64,000 bases of DNA from Shimia thalassica (GCF_001458215.1 NZ_CYTW01000004.1:310001-374000); one strand, 5' to 3'. Positions 45,826 through 55,319 are shown, counted from the first letter of the stretch. A program made the numbers and translations. The notes: generated by a model from the letters alone, not told the origin.

Positions 45826-48755
45826 CACCCCAGATCCTCTGCTTTCGGTTTGTCCGTGACATCCCATTCGCCGAACCTTGCGAGCTGGTCATAATCGCTG
45901 TGGTCGCGGTCGCTGTGCATGGCGCGTCGGGCCGTAAAACCGTTTTCGGCATCCATGAAATGCGCGATCAGTTGTCTAAACTCGTCCCAGATTTGCGCCG
46001 GTGTAGTGTCGGCCAGAGGTGCGCGTTCATCTTTGGGCGGATTTCCCAGACCAAGATAAATGGCATCGACCACATCGGCCGGATCGATGTCCTTGAAACC
46101 GCCCCGTTCTGCCATGGCGGCCTCTAACAGCAGCTGTTTGTCAAAGAACTTCTGTTCATCCTGAGAGGGAGGTCGACCTGTTTTGTAGTCGTAAATAACC
46201 AAATCGCCTTTCTCGGTGCGATCAATCCGGTCAGCCTTGGCCGATAGGGTAAACCCAAGCTCTGGAATTTCAGACCGGGCCTTGCATTCATAAGCGATTG
46301 GAATTGCATTCGCCCGTCGGCCAATTTCGCCACTGACAAAATGGCCTGAAACGCGCTCTATGCGTGCTTTCCAAAGAGCGCGGGCCGTGGCCCAAGGGAC
46401 GTTTTCTGCCAAAACAGTCTCTGAAATCTCCAAGAGATGCGCGCTGTTGAGGTGAGTTGCGTCTGCGTCAACATCCCTGACAAACTGCTCCAGAACTTCG
46501 TGAACGATGATGCCGCGCAACAATGCATCTGGGGTTTTCATCAAACTGTCCAGGGGGCGCAGCTTTAATATGTGGCGCGCATAAATCGCATAGGGGTCAC
46601 GAATGAGCTTCTTGATTTCCGTGACCGAGAGACGATCAGGTCGCACTGCAACAGGTGGGCGCGGTGAGGGTCGGTTTTCCGAGGGAACCTCTTGGACCCG
46701 CTCGAGGGATTTCACCATCGAAAGCCACTCCTGCCCACGGGCTTGCATATCTGATAACGCTTGAACACCGCCTTGGTCAGGCAAACCCTTTAGCAGGTTG
46801 GTAAGCCGATTGACCCAGCGGGACGAAACGGTTTCGGCTTCGTCAGACCGGATGGATCTTGTAAGCCAGACCTGCGGCGCACCGACGGCTTGTTGAAAGT
46901 CATGAGCCGAAAGCCCAATTCGCCTTTCGGGCAGTAATAGACCCGCATCATGGCGCATTTTTCTGTTCAGCCACGGGTCAGGAGACGGTGCTTCGGGCCA
47001 GCTGCCTTCGTTCAATCCACCAAGAATAACCAGATCGGCCCCTTGAACGCGGGCTTCCAGAGTACCCCAAATCAATACATTCGGATGGCCCTTGTCGCGA
47101 TTGCGGACCTCTCCTCCGGCAATGACGGAACCAAACAGGTCGGCATAATCACGCGCCTCTAGGGGGCCGGCATATGTGGCATTGTCTCTAAGTTGCGCGA
47201 TAACTTTTGCGGCTTCTCGGCCTGCGGCTTCGTCCCAAAGACCGCCGCTGCCCTCATCCGAACCCGCGGCAATTCTTTCACTAAGGGCAATATGTGTCTC
47301 CAGAACGGCAGAAAAGTCAGGCGACCCCGCAATAATTTGTCCGCAAAACTGTGAAATGACCCATTCGATCCACACCAAAGGCGGTTCTTTTTGTGCGCCG
47401 GCCCATGCGCGCAGGGTGTCCGGTTCGGGATAGGTCATCCCCTGCTTGCGCATCGCCAGTTCAAGATCGCGAGTATGCAACAGGTGCAAGTTCCGGTCCT
47501 GCCCGCTGTGACACAGGGGATGTTTGAGAAGCGTCAATAGTGCTTCGGCGGTTAACTCTTTGACCAAAAGAGCGGCCGTATGTCGGAGAAACCGACCGGG
47601 CGGGCTGAGCTGTAAGGGCATACCGGCGCTGTCGTCCGGAACAAGATCCCAACGATCCAGAGCGGCTGTGACCTGACGGGTGAGCATCCGATCCGGCGTA
47701 ATCAAAGCCGCCGTGACACCTTCTTGTGCGGCTTGTCGCAACCTCATCGCAATCGCGAGCGCCTCTTCGCGCATGGACGGCGCCTCGACCAACGTCATAT
47801 GTCGCGTGGCTTCTTCCAGATTGCCCAGCAACGGGCCCTCTTCCAGCCATTGATCCGTGACAGGTGCCGGACGCAGCGCCAAAGACACCAACCGGTTTCT
47901 TTCTGTGTTCGGGGCATCCAACCCCGCCCAAGGCACAACATCGCTGGCCGACAAATCCAGAATGCTCAAAAGCTTCTGAAACCTGAATTGTGGATGATCT
48001 TCGCTGCTCAGGGCATCTGATAAAGTGGTCCAGACTGTTCTGGGCATGTCAAAGTCAAAGCCGGGTAAAACCAGTGCGCCCTGAGGAAGTTTTGCCACCG
48101 CTTGCATCAACAACATCGTCGTTCCGCGCGATCCGGTAGAACCCGCAATGATGACCGGATGCCTGGGCGGATTTTGATCCCACTGATGCATCAAACCTTC
48201 AACAATCATCCTTTGCCGCGCTTCGGCATCCGGCTGATCCTCGATCCGCTCCAAAAAGTGGCGCGCGATTGCAAAGAAGGTTTTTGCGCGTTCCCAATGA
48301 CCTGACTGGTCGGACACATCCAAACCTTCGATCACGTCGGGGCTGACGCCTTCGCCGCTCATCTCGTCCATCAAAGTGGCGAGTGAATCCGCCAGATCAT
48401 AGAGAGACGACCGTGCCGCAAGATCGGGTTGGGCATCGAGAAGTTGAGCAACCAGTTGCACAAGTTCGAACCGTTTTCGCATAGGAGAGATTGCAGGGGG
48501 AACGCCCAATGATCCGGATAAATTGCCAAAATCGGTCAAAAGATGAATGCGGGGCAAAAGGCATGGTGGGCCCTGATCGAACAGGGCGCGCACGCGCCGT
48601 TCCATGCGTCGGGTGTTCAGGATCAACTGCACCCGCGCCATGTCTTCAGGCGGGCTATTGGCAAAGCGGCTGCGCAACCCCTGAACCAAGACCTCAGGGA
48701 AATCGGCACCCGGAGGCGCGGCAAAAACGCGAGGCTGTTCAGAAGGATTAAACAT
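45825..48755 (-). CDS. addB: AddB subunit of double-strand break repair
   Basis: Partner of AddA, with inactive helicase-like N-terminal parts and an active C-terminal nuclease. At 976 residues it shows FAAPPGADF in place of a normal Walker A, and the nuclease motif LVIYDYKTGRPPSQDE with the QLLLEAAM following. The alphaproteobacterial AddB lacks the iron-sulfur cluster cysteines of B. subtilis AddB, as here. The start is inside the end of murU; a longer frame begins at 48821. Confidence 0.95.
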   Translation of the reverse strand: MFNPSEQPRVFAAPPGADFPEVLVQGLRSRFANSPPEDMARVQLILNTRRMERRVRALFDQGPPCLLPRIHLLTDFGNLSGSLGVPPAISPMRKRFELVQLVAQLLDAQPDLAARSSLYDLADSLATLMDEMSGEGVSPDVIEGLDVSDQSGHWERAKTFFAIARHFLERIEDQPDAEARQRMIVEGLMHQWDQNPPRHPVIIAGSTGSRGTTMLLMQAVAKLPQGALVLPGFDFDMPRTVWTTLSDALSSEDHPQFRFQKLLSILDLSASDVVPWAGLDAPNTERNRLVSLALRPAPVTDQWLEEGPLLGNLEEATRHMTLVEAPSMREEALAIAMRLRQAAQEGVTAALITPDRMLTRQVTAALDRWDLVPDDSAGMPLQLSPPGRFLRHTAALLVKELTAEALLTLLKHPLCHSGQDRNLHLLHTRDLELAMRKQGMTYPEPDTLRAWAGAQKEPPLVWIEWVISQFCGQIIAGSPDFSAVLETHIALSERIAAGSDEGSGGLWDEAAGREAAKVIAQLRDNATYAGPLEARDYADLFGSVIAGGEVRNRDKGHPNVLIWGTLEARVQGADLVILGGLNEGSWPEAPSPDPWLNRKMRHDAGLLLPERRIGLSAHDFQQAVGAPQVWLTRSIRSDEAETVSSRWVNRLTNLLKGLPDQGGVQALSDMQARGQEWLSMVKSLERVQEVPSENRPSPRPPVAVRPDRLSVTEIKKLIRDPYAIYARHILKLRPLDSLMKTPDALLRGIIVHEVLEQFVRDVDADATHLNSAHLLEISETVLAENVPWATARALWKARIERVSGHFVSGEIGRRANAIPIAYECKARSEIPELGFTLSAKADRIDRTEKGDLVIYDYKTGRPPSQDEQKFFDKQLLLEAAMAERGGFKDIDPADVVDAIYLGLGNPPKDERAPLADTTPAQIWDEFRQLIAHFMDAENGFTARRAMHSDRDHSDYDQLARFGEWDVTDKPKAEDLG

Positions 48756-49440
48756 GTCTTGGTTCCAACAGGGTTTCGGCCAGTGGGATGCCTTCGGGAG
48801 AGCCCACATCACACCATTCACCGTCGTAAGGCAGCCCGAAGAGCCGTTTGTTTTCCGCCATCTTGTTCCAGAGAAGGTTTAAGGAAAACGCGGGTTCGTC
48901 AAAATCATGCAGACCGTTGGTTTTTATAATCTGAATGCCGCCATAAACATGGCCGGGTCCGCGGCTAAGGCGACCGTCCGGGCCGATCACAAAATCCCCC
49001 TGCCCTTTGTGGCCCAAAACGCGATCCCTTGGCACGCAGATCAACAAAGCATCCATCTGATCTGGATCCCAAGCATCTTTCAGCACTGAAAACGGGTTCG
49101 GACCACGCCAGATCGCATCGGTGTTTGCCGTAAAAACGGGCCCATCCCCGAGCAGTGGCAAGGCATTGCGAAGACCGCCACCCGTTTCAAGAATATCCGG
49201 CGTTTCGACCAGCGTTTGAACACCGGAGCCTTCAAGGTGTGCCAACAGTTTTTCAGGCAGGTAATGGAGGTTGGCAACGACTGTTGCGATTTCGGAGCTT
49301 CGAACAAGGTCAAGCGTATGATCAATCAGGGCCCGACCACCCACGGTAACCAATGGTTTTGGCCGATCCGCTGTCAAAGACCGCATTCTGGTTCCAAAAC
49401 CAGCAGCAAACAACATTACAGCGTTGGGATCGTTGCGCAT
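48748..49440 (-). CDS. murU: MurNAc-1-phosphate uridylyltransferase MurU-like
   Basis: Nucleotidyltransferase of the cell-wall recycling bypass, making UDP-MurNAc from MurNAc-1-P. The 230 residues contain the GT-A signature MLFAAGFGTRMRSLTADRPKPL and ANTDAIW with the metal-binding Asp. Pairing with an AmgK-type kinase one gene upstream, with a 25-base overlap, supports this assignment over other sugar nucleotidyltransferases. The downstream addB overlaps its end by eight bases. Confidence 0.88.
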   Translation of the reverse strand: MRNDPNAVMLFAAGFGTRMRSLTADRPKPLVTVGGRALIDHTLDLVRSSEIATVVANLHYLPEKLLAHLEGSGVQTLVETPDILETGGGLRNALPLLGDGPVFTANTDAIWRGPNPFSVLKDAWDPDQMDALLICVPRDRVLGHKGQGDFVIGPDGRLSRGPGHVYGGIQIIKTNGLHDFDEPAFSLNLLWNKMAENKRLFGLPYDGEWCDVGSPEGIPLAETLLEPRHV

Positions 49441-50435
49441 TTTTCTTTTAACCTGTTGAGAATGTCCGAAGACGGAGCGGGCAGGTCTTGCAAGACCACA
49501 TCGCGAATGGGTTCGAGTGCAGGATGCGCCAGATCCCGAAGTAGATACCCCCAGACGCGCGGTATGAAATCAACATAGTGCGCTTTTCCAAAATGCATGC
49601 AAAGCCGCGCGAACACGCCTAAAATCCTCAGATTTCTCTGTGCACCCAGCACGTGGTACGCGGCGAGGAATTCCTGCATATCAACGCCCGAATGCTCAAC
49701 GTAATGCGCGATCATCCGGTGTTCTGTTGTTTGAGGAACATCGCGGCGGGCATCCTGCAACAAAGAGACCAAATCATACGCACGGTGCCCTGCCATCGCA
49801 TCCTGATAGTCCAGCAATCCAACGCGTGCGACGCCCTCGCGATCAGGAAGCCAGAGCAGGTTTTCCGCATGATAGTCCCGCTGGATAAGCACGTCACATA
49901 AAGGCGCATGCTGTTGTAGAAGCTGCTCAAACCGGTTTTGGAACAGGTTCGCCTTGTCCTCATCTGCCACCTCTGCGCCACGCAGATACCAACGCCATGC
50001 CAAAGCCGCCATTTCCGCCATAAAGGCCGGAGAATACGGAGCAATATCTTCTGGAACCTCAACGGAATGCAGAGAGATCAGAACATCGGTTGCGGCCTCG
50101 TAGAGAGGTGTTTCTGTGGTCTCATCCGCCGCGACCACGCGCGCAAAAAGATCATCACCAAGATCTTCCAAAAGAAGAAACCCGTTTTCAACGTCGGCCG
50201 CCATCACCTCGGGCGCGGATAACCCCTGACTGCGTAACAGGTTGGTAATGCTGATAAAGGGCCGGACGTCTTCCCCTTTGGTGCTGGGTGCATCCATCAA
50301 AACAGCTTTGCCTTGCGGTCCCGCGATACGTTCGTACCGCCGGTTCGAGGCATCCCCTGCAAGCGGGCTTCGGATTGCGCCTTGCCAGCCTGCATTTTCG
50401 AGAAACATATCGATAGCGGCGCTGCGGTCAGTCAT
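49416..50435 (-). CDS. amgK: MurNAc/GlcNAc anomeric kinase AmgK-like
   Basis: Phosphorylates the anomeric carbon of N-acetylmuramate in peptidoglycan recycling (family knowledge from Pseudomonas). The 339-residue protein has the aminoglycoside phosphotransferase fold with GDASNRRYERI, LLLEDLGDDLF, the catalytic loop LIQRDYHAENLLWLP and the metal Asp in GLLDYQDAMAGH. Its start is eight bases inside the end of tsaE; its end overlaps murU. Confidence 0.9.
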   Translation of the reverse strand: MTDRSAAIDMFLENAGWQGAIRSPLAGDASNRRYERIAGPQGKAVLMDAPSTKGEDVRPFISITNLLRSQGLSAPEVMAADVENGFLLLEDLGDDLFARVVAADETTETPLYEAATDVLISLHSVEVPEDIAPYSPAFMAEMAALAWRWYLRGAEVADEDKANLFQNRFEQLLQQHAPLCDVLIQRDYHAENLLWLPDREGVARVGLLDYQDAMAGHRAYDLVSLLQDARRDVPQTTEHRMIAHYVEHSGVDMQEFLAAYHVLGAQRNLRILGVFARLCMHFGKAHYVDFIPRVWGYLLRDLAHPALEPIRDVVLQDLPAPSSDILNRLKEKCATIPTL

Positions 50436-50904
50436 CTGAAATCATTTCTATCAAAGGTTTCCATCGTAGGTCGGTGCCCTCAATCACAAGCAATCGGTGG
50501 CCTTCTGTTTCGTTCAGGGCAAACCTGAGTGAAAGGGCATTTTGTGGGGCAAGCTCGGCCAGTCTGTCCGGCCATTCCACCAGACACACGGAATCCTCAA
50601 ACGCATCCACCAAACCCAGTTCGATCACCTCATCGGGCGAGCTCAGGCGATACAGGTCTGCATGCCATATATCGAAAGATTGGGTTTCGTAGGTTTGCAC
50701 AAGCGTAAATGTCGGAGACGGGACGTCTTCGGGAGCGTCCAGAAGGTATTGGATCAGGCTTCGCGCAAAATGGGTCTTTCCCGCGCCTATTCCGCCCTCA
50801 AGAAGCAAAACATCCCCAGCACCAAGAACAGTGGCAAATTTTTTGGCCAAAGCAGTGGTTTCTTCAGGGGATTTCAGGAGGAGCGAAAGAGAATAATCGG
50901 GCAT
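50428..50904 (-). CDS. tsaE: tRNA t6A biosynthesis ATPase TsaE
   Basis: ATPase that supports TsaB/TsaD in making N6-threonylcarbamoyladenosine at A37 of tRNA. The 158 residues show Walker A LEGGIGAGKTHFARSL, PSPTFTLVQTYE and HADLYRLSSPDEVIELGL (the family DLYR motif). It starts the tsaE-amgK-murU-addB-addA series and lies 45 bases downstream of the DivL-like gene. tsaD is in this window at 62437. Confidence 0.95.
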   Translation of the reverse strand: MPDYSLSLLLKSPEETTALAKKFATVLGAGDVLLLEGGIGAGKTHFARSLIQYLLDAPEDVPSPTFTLVQTYETQSFDIWHADLYRLSSPDEVIELGLVDAFEDSVCLVEWPDRLAELAPQNALSLRFALNETEGHRLLVIEGTDLRWKPLIEMISDD

Positions 50905-50949
50905 TCCCCGAGATTACACCGCCTGCCTGTGCCTGCAAGGCGGATCACA

Positions 50950-52488
50950 TCAAACAACAAGCTTTTCCGGTGTCTTTTGCGGACTTGGTTGCGGGGAGGA
51001 AACCTTGAACAATACAAGCGAAGCCCCCCCGTGAATCGCGGTAGTGGTCAAGTTCAATTGGAGCCCTGATGACAACTTCAGGGGAAACTGCCTGAGCGAC
51101 TTGCTGGTTGAGTGGCGTATGTGTTGACGAATGACAGGCCACGAAGGACTGTCCTTGCACTTGGTTTTCCATGTGTTGATGGCGTGGTCGATGGAATAAT
51201 CGTTCAGATTTGCCGTTGGGTCTTCTTTCCAAAACTTTTGATAGGCGCGATTACAGAAGGTCATGCTACCGCCCGGAGAAAAAACGGCCATTGGTTGTTC
51301 GATCGCATCCAAAATGGACTGGCTCAGTTCAAGTTCGGCCCGAAATCTGCGCGTCAGGGATACTTCTGCGCTAATATCTTCGAACAACAATGCGATGGCA
51401 CCATCCGGATGAGGGCGGCCAATAACGCGATAGGTTACACCGGACGGAAGCGTCCAGGTTTCGCAATATCTGTCGTCGGTTGCTGCAACGACCAGCTCGG
51501 CAATCTGTTCCCGCCACGAGGAATAGTTTTTGGGCTCGGGCATGACCCTGTTTTCACGAAGCCTATCAAAGAAGGAAAGCAAACTGGGCCGAGATGATAA
51601 AAAATCGGCTGGCAAATTGGTGAGATCGATCAAGGCCGGATTAAACAGGGCAAGCTGTCGATTGCGATCAAACAGGGCAAGGCCAATCGATAGCTGTGCA
51701 AATGTCTTGGTCAGCGTTTGGACAAAGTTGCGCTGGGCAACTTCGGCATTCACAATCGCGTTTGCATCAATGGCGTAGTGTGTTTGTCCATCCGTATGCG
51801 CAACTGAAGTCACATCAAACCAATAGCTGTGGTCCGGATTATTGCCCGAAAGTGCAGTGCGCCTTGGCTCTGGGCTGGTCTGCATAGGCAGATTGGAAAA
51901 CAGCTCAGGAAAACTGTCGGAACACTCCCTGCCAAGGTTTTTGGCGAGTTCACCATATGCAGCATTTGCCCAGACAATTTCTCCGGTGTCTGACGAATGC
52001 CAAACAGGGTTGGGCGCTTGGTTGAGCGCTTCATTCAATTCCAGCTTTTGAGTGCCATCACTTTTCTTCGGGCAAGGTGACGTATCAAAAAGGGATATGC
52101 GTGAACGTGCGCCCCATTGTTCAATTGTCAGAAATGAAGTGTCCGTCGCCACCAAAGCGGCGTGGGTTTTCGTTTCCTTGCCAGATGCAGATCCGAGAAC
52201 AGCTGGAATATCGCTAAACCGGGTTTCTAGTACCTTGGAAAGGGCAGACCAATCGCATGGGGTTTCGCTAAGCTGGGCAGCCAAAAAGGAATGAGCTGGC
52301 GCATTCGCATCCTCAAGCACGCCGTGTTGAAACAGGAAAATGGCCGGAACACGTTGTTCCCCTGAGGCAATCGCTGCGCGCCATTTCCCAAAGCGCCCCA
52401 TGGCCCAAAATAACACACTCAAACCCAAAGACAGGGCGATCACAAGGATGCCCTGCACAAAGGTGAAATCCGGAAAGATTTCTGACAT
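50950..52488 (-). CDS. divL: DivL-like PAS-domain protein lacking kinase domains
   Basis: The 512 residues have an N-terminal membrane helix (13-31) and at least three PAS-like segments: about 168-230 (GEIVWANAAYGELAKNLG), 265-375 (LSIGLALFDRNRQLALFNP, ending VIGRPHPDGAIALLFEDIS) and 388-500 (ILDAIEQPMAVFSPGGSMTFCN). No DHp histidine or HATPase motif is present. In Caulobacter the DivL pseudokinase lies next to tsaE, and in Rhodobacter a PAS-only DivL regulates CtrA; gene order and domains support this call. A CtrA-type box precedes the start. Confidence 0.75.
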   Translation of the reverse strand: MSEIFPDFTFVQGILVIALSLGLSVLFWAMGRFGKWRAAIASGEQRVPAIFLFQHGVLEDANAPAHSFLAAQLSETPCDWSALSKVLETRFSDIPAVLGSASGKETKTHAALVATDTSFLTIEQWGARSRISLFDTSPCPKKSDGTQKLELNEALNQAPNPVWHSSDTGEIVWANAAYGELAKNLGRECSDSFPELFSNLPMQTSPEPRRTALSGNNPDHSYWFDVTSVAHTDGQTHYAIDANAIVNAEVAQRNFVQTLTKTFAQLSIGLALFDRNRQLALFNPALIDLTNLPADFLSSRPSLLSFFDRLRENRVMPEPKNYSSWREQIAELVVAATDDRYCETWTLPSGVTYRVIGRPHPDGAIALLFEDISAEVSLTRRFRAELELSQSILDAIEQPMAVFSPGGSMTFCNRAYQKFWKEDPTANLNDYSIDHAINTWKTKCKDSPSWPVIRQHIRHSTSKSLRQFPLKLSSGLQLNLTTTAIHGGASLVLFKVSSPQPSPQKTPEKLVV

Positions 52489-52533
52489 AGCAACCTCTTC
52501 ATCGAATGGTGCTGCTATTGTCTTATCGGATCG

Positions 52534-52548
52534 TTAACAGAGGGTTAA
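52534..52548. promoter_or_regulatory. Perfect CtrA-type site upstream of divL
   Basis: TTAACAGAGGGTTAA matches the full CtrA consensus TTAA-N7-TTAA. It is in the 64-base gap between the end of regB and the start of the DivL-like gene, 46 bases before the divL ATG. Confidence 0.6.
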
Positions 52549-52552
52549 CGGC

Positions 52553-53956
52553 TTAAGGCAATTGGGAAAATCGAGGGTTTTCGCCGATTGGAATGGCGTT
52601 TTTCTCGGAGTTGGCATCCACCGTATCGCGGGGCCAGACCACTTCGACAATTGCGCCCGACGCTTTGGTGCCAGCCGCAGTTGCCGCCGGGTTTTCCGAT
52701 CCGTTCGCAAAACTAAGCTCTGCGCCGCTGCGTTCCAGCAGTGTTTTGGCAATGAACAGCCCAAGACCCATACCTTCGTATCCTGGGCGCTGTTTGCGAT
52801 CCCTTTCGCTGCGACGGCGCCGCACAAAGGGGTCACCGATGCGCCCGATCAAATGGAGGGGATACCCGCGTCCGTCGTCCATGATACGCAGGGTTATGGT
52901 GTTTTCATCCCAACCCGCCTCGACCCAGACGTTTTCGCGGGAAAAATCCACGGCATTCTGGATCAGGTTACGCAATCCATGAATGATTTCAGACTTTCGC
53001 AGAACCAAAGGCGCATTTTCATCATCGACCTGAGGGGCCGCAATCTCAAGGTGAACGTCTTTGCCGCGGTCCATGTGGGGTTCTGCGGCTTCTTCGATCA
53101 ATGTCATCAAAGGTGCCTTGCGCAGATGCAGGTCATCCTTACCGGCCCGGCCCATGTCGCGCAGGATATCGCGACACCGATCGGCCTGTTCACGGATCAA
53201 CGCCGCATCTTCGTAAAGGGTTTCGTCGTCTTCAAGCTCCTCCATCAACTCGGCGCTTGTCAGCTTGATCGTGGCAAGGGGCGTTCCCAATTCATGAGCC
53301 GCCGCAGCCACCACCCCGCCAAGATCGGTCAGTTTTTGCTCTCGGGCGAGTGCCATCTGGGTCGCGGCAAGCGCCTCTGACATAGATGACATCTCTGACA
53401 CCACTTTGCGCGAGTAGACCGCAGAGAATACAATGGCGATCACAATCGCGGCCCATGTTCCAAACAGGAAGACATCCGGCATTCTCAGGATAAACCACTG
53501 TTCGGTCCGCAAGGGTAAGTGAAACTCAAGCATGACCGTTACAAGCACGATAGCCAACGAGGCCAATGCAACCGTCGAGCGCACGGACAGCACAGATGCC
53601 GAAATTGTGATGGGACCCACCAACAGCACCGAAAACGGATTGTGAAGCCCGCCCGTCAGAAACAGCAAAAAGCAAAGCTGCAACAGGTCGAACAAGATCA
53701 TAAACGTGTTTTCGGTTTCGGAAAGCAGCTTGTTTTCCGGGAACACAAACATGGCAATCAGGTTGCCTATAACGGAAATACCAACCGCCAGATAACAAAG
53801 CCCGTATTCCTGCTCGAGGCCGAAATACCATTGGGCAACCATGAGCGCGATTACCTGACCGGCCACAGCAAACCAGCGAACCCTGATTATGGTTCTAAGA
53901 CGAATCCAATTACTACGGCGTTCACCCGATAGTAGTTCAGCAGAAAAATCGGACAT
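52553..53956 (-). CDS. regB: Redox-sensing histidine kinase RegB (PrrB)
   Basis: Membrane sensor kinase that controls photosynthesis, respiration and carbon/nitrogen genes by redox state. In 467 residues there are about six membrane helices with the quinone-binding TGGLHNPFSV (101-110), the H box AAHELGTPLATIKL (His221), a Cys261 in ADRCRDI that corresponds to the redox-active cysteine of RegB, and an ATPase with NLIQNAVDFSREN, DDGRGYP and GMGLGLFIAKTLL. It is divergent from senC, with 88 bases between. Confidence 0.95.
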   Translation of the reverse strand: MSDFSAELLSGERRSNWIRLRTIIRVRWFAVAGQVIALMVAQWYFGLEQEYGLCYLAVGISVIGNLIAMFVFPENKLLSETENTFMILFDLLQLCFLLFLTGGLHNPFSVLLVGPITISASVLSVRSTVALASLAIVLVTVMLEFHLPLRTEQWFILRMPDVFLFGTWAAIVIAIVFSAVYSRKVVSEMSSMSEALAATQMALAREQKLTDLGGVVAAAAHELGTPLATIKLTSAELMEELEDDETLYEDAALIREQADRCRDILRDMGRAGKDDLHLRKAPLMTLIEEAAEPHMDRGKDVHLEIAAPQVDDENAPLVLRKSEIIHGLRNLIQNAVDFSRENVWVEAGWDENTITLRIMDDGRGYPLHLIGRIGDPFVRRRRSERDRKQRPGYEGMGLGLFIAKTLLERSGAELSFANGSENPAATAAGTKASGAIVEVVWPRDTVDANSEKNAIPIGENPRFSQLP

Positions 53957-54044
53957 GGGTGATTGTTTACCTCTTGCCTGTCGCCGAACAATTGATAGGT
54001 CTCTTCTGTCCTTCGATCAACATGCTCGGTTAAGGAGTTTCACA

Positions 54045-54668
54045 ATGGTTCGTACAGTTGCAGTCTTGGCGGTCGTTGCCGTAATCGCCCTTTTGGGTGG
54101 AATGTGGTTTGTCTCGCGCGACGCAGGAAGCGACGATCAGTTTGCGCAGTGCCGTATAGGCGCGATTGCAGGCGGTACATCAGCCATCGGTGGTCCCTTT
54201 ACCCTTGTCAGCGAAACAGGCGAGACCGTGACGGACAAAGACGTCATCACCGAACCCTCGCTGCTGTATTTCGGCTATACCTTCTGTCCTGATGTTTGCC
54301 CATTGGACAATGATCGTAATGCGCAGGCCGTTTCGATTCTCGAAGGAAAAGGCACCATGGTGCAGCCGGTGTTTATCTCGGTCGATCCTGCACGGGACAC
54401 ACCCGAAGTCATGGCCGAGTTTACAGATGTGATGCACCCACGGATGCTGGGTCTGACCGGATCGCTCGAGCAGGTCAAAGCCGCAAGCCAGGCTTATCGC
54501 ACCTACTATAAGAAGCAGGAAGGCGATGATCCCGAATACTATCTGATGGATCACTCGACATTCAGCTATCTGGTTCTGCCCGAACATGGTTTCGTCGAGT
54601 ATTTCAAACGAGATGTGACCCCTGAGCAAATGGCTGACACTATAGGTTGTTTTGTCAAAAACATGTAA
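54045..54668 (+). CDS. senC: SCO1/SenC/PrrC copper chaperone
   Basis: Membrane-anchored protein that helps load copper in cytochrome oxidase and may influence RegB signalling. The 207 residues contain an N-terminal helix (4-22), then a thioredoxin-like domain with FGYTFCPDVCP (Cys81, Cys85) and YLMDHSTF (His170), the three copper ligands. The start has TAAGGAG upstream; an in-frame ORF begins at 53889 but overlaps regB. Second gene of the regB-senC-regA cluster. Confidence 0.95.
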   Translation: MVRTVAVLAVVAVIALLGGMWFVSRDAGSDDQFAQCRIGAIAGGTSAIGGPFTLVSETGETVTDKDVITEPSLLYFGYTFCPDVCPLDNDRNAQAVSILEGKGTMVQPVFISVDPARDTPEVMAEFTDVMHPRMLGLTGSLEQVKAASQAYRTYYKKQEGDDPEYYLMDHSTFSYLVLPEHGFVEYFKRDVTPEQMADTIGCFVKNM

Positions 54669-54682
54669 TTGTGTCGCACTGT

Positions 54683-54711
54683 TTGACCGCCTTGTATTCA
54701 CAAGCTAATAC
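54683..54711 (+). promoter_or_regulatory. Likely sigma-70-type promoter of regA
   Basis: TTGACC (54683-54688) and TAATAC (54706-54711) are separated by 17 bases, close to the housekeeping consensus. The predicted start would be about 25 bases before the regA ATG. Confidence 0.55.
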
Positions 54712-54741
54712 TTGAATAAATGAGGATGAGGAGAGTGGCGC

Positions 54742-55296
54742 ATGGCGGATAGCAATTTGCAGGAAATCGGGCCCGACAAATCCCTTTTATTGGTGGATGA
54801 TGACGAACCGTTTCTGAGGCGACTTGCCAAAGCTATGGAAAAGCGCGGCTTTGATGTCGAAACAGCCGGATCTGTTGCGGCCGGAAAAGCCATTGCAACC
54901 GCCCGCCCGCCTGCATATGCCGTTGTGGATCTTCGTCTGGAAGACGGCAACGGTCTTGAGGTCGTCGAAGTTCTTCGTGAAAAACGTGAAGAAAGCCGTG
55001 TTGTGATCCTGACCGGCTATGGCGCGATTGCCACGGCGGTTGCCGCGGTTAAAAGCGGCGCGACCGATTATCTGGCAAAACCCGCAGATGCACAGGATAT
55101 CATGTCCGCTCTGTTGGCCCCTGAAGGAGAGCTTCCTCCGCCGCCGGAAAACCCGATGTCGGCCGATCGTGTGCGCTGGGAGCATATCCAGCGGGTCTAT
55201 GAGCAATGCGACCGCAATGTTTCCGAAACTGCGCGTCGTTTGAACATGCACCGCCGGACGTTGCAGCGGATCTTGGCGAAACGCTCGCCAAGATAA
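54742..55296 (+). CDS. regA: Response regulator RegA (PrrA/ActR)
   Basis: Cytosolic partner of RegB that activates and represses redox-responsive genes. The 184-residue protein has the receiver acids VDDDEPF and the phospho-acceptor Asp63 in VVDLRLEDG, the conserved Thr in LTGYGAIATAV, Lys in LAKPADA, a Pro linker PPPPEN and a Fis-type helix-turn-helix (NVSETARRLNMHRRTLQRILAKR). GGAG precedes the ATG and an own promoter is seen in the upstream gap. Confidence 0.96.
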   Translation: MADSNLQEIGPDKSLLLVDDDEPFLRRLAKAMEKRGFDVETAGSVAAGKAIATARPPAYAVVDLRLEDGNGLEVVEVLREKREESRVVILTGYGAIATAVAAVKSGATDYLAKPADAQDIMSALLAPEGELPPPPENPMSADRVRWEHIQRVYEQCDRNVSETARRLNMHRRTLQRILAKRSPR

Positions 55297-55319
55297 TCCA
55301 CGACACCAAAGAACTGATC

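Noticed and set aside
53889-54044. N-terminal extension of senC by 52 codons
   Set aside because: It overlaps regB in antisense, and the membrane anchor with TAAGGAG begins at 54045.
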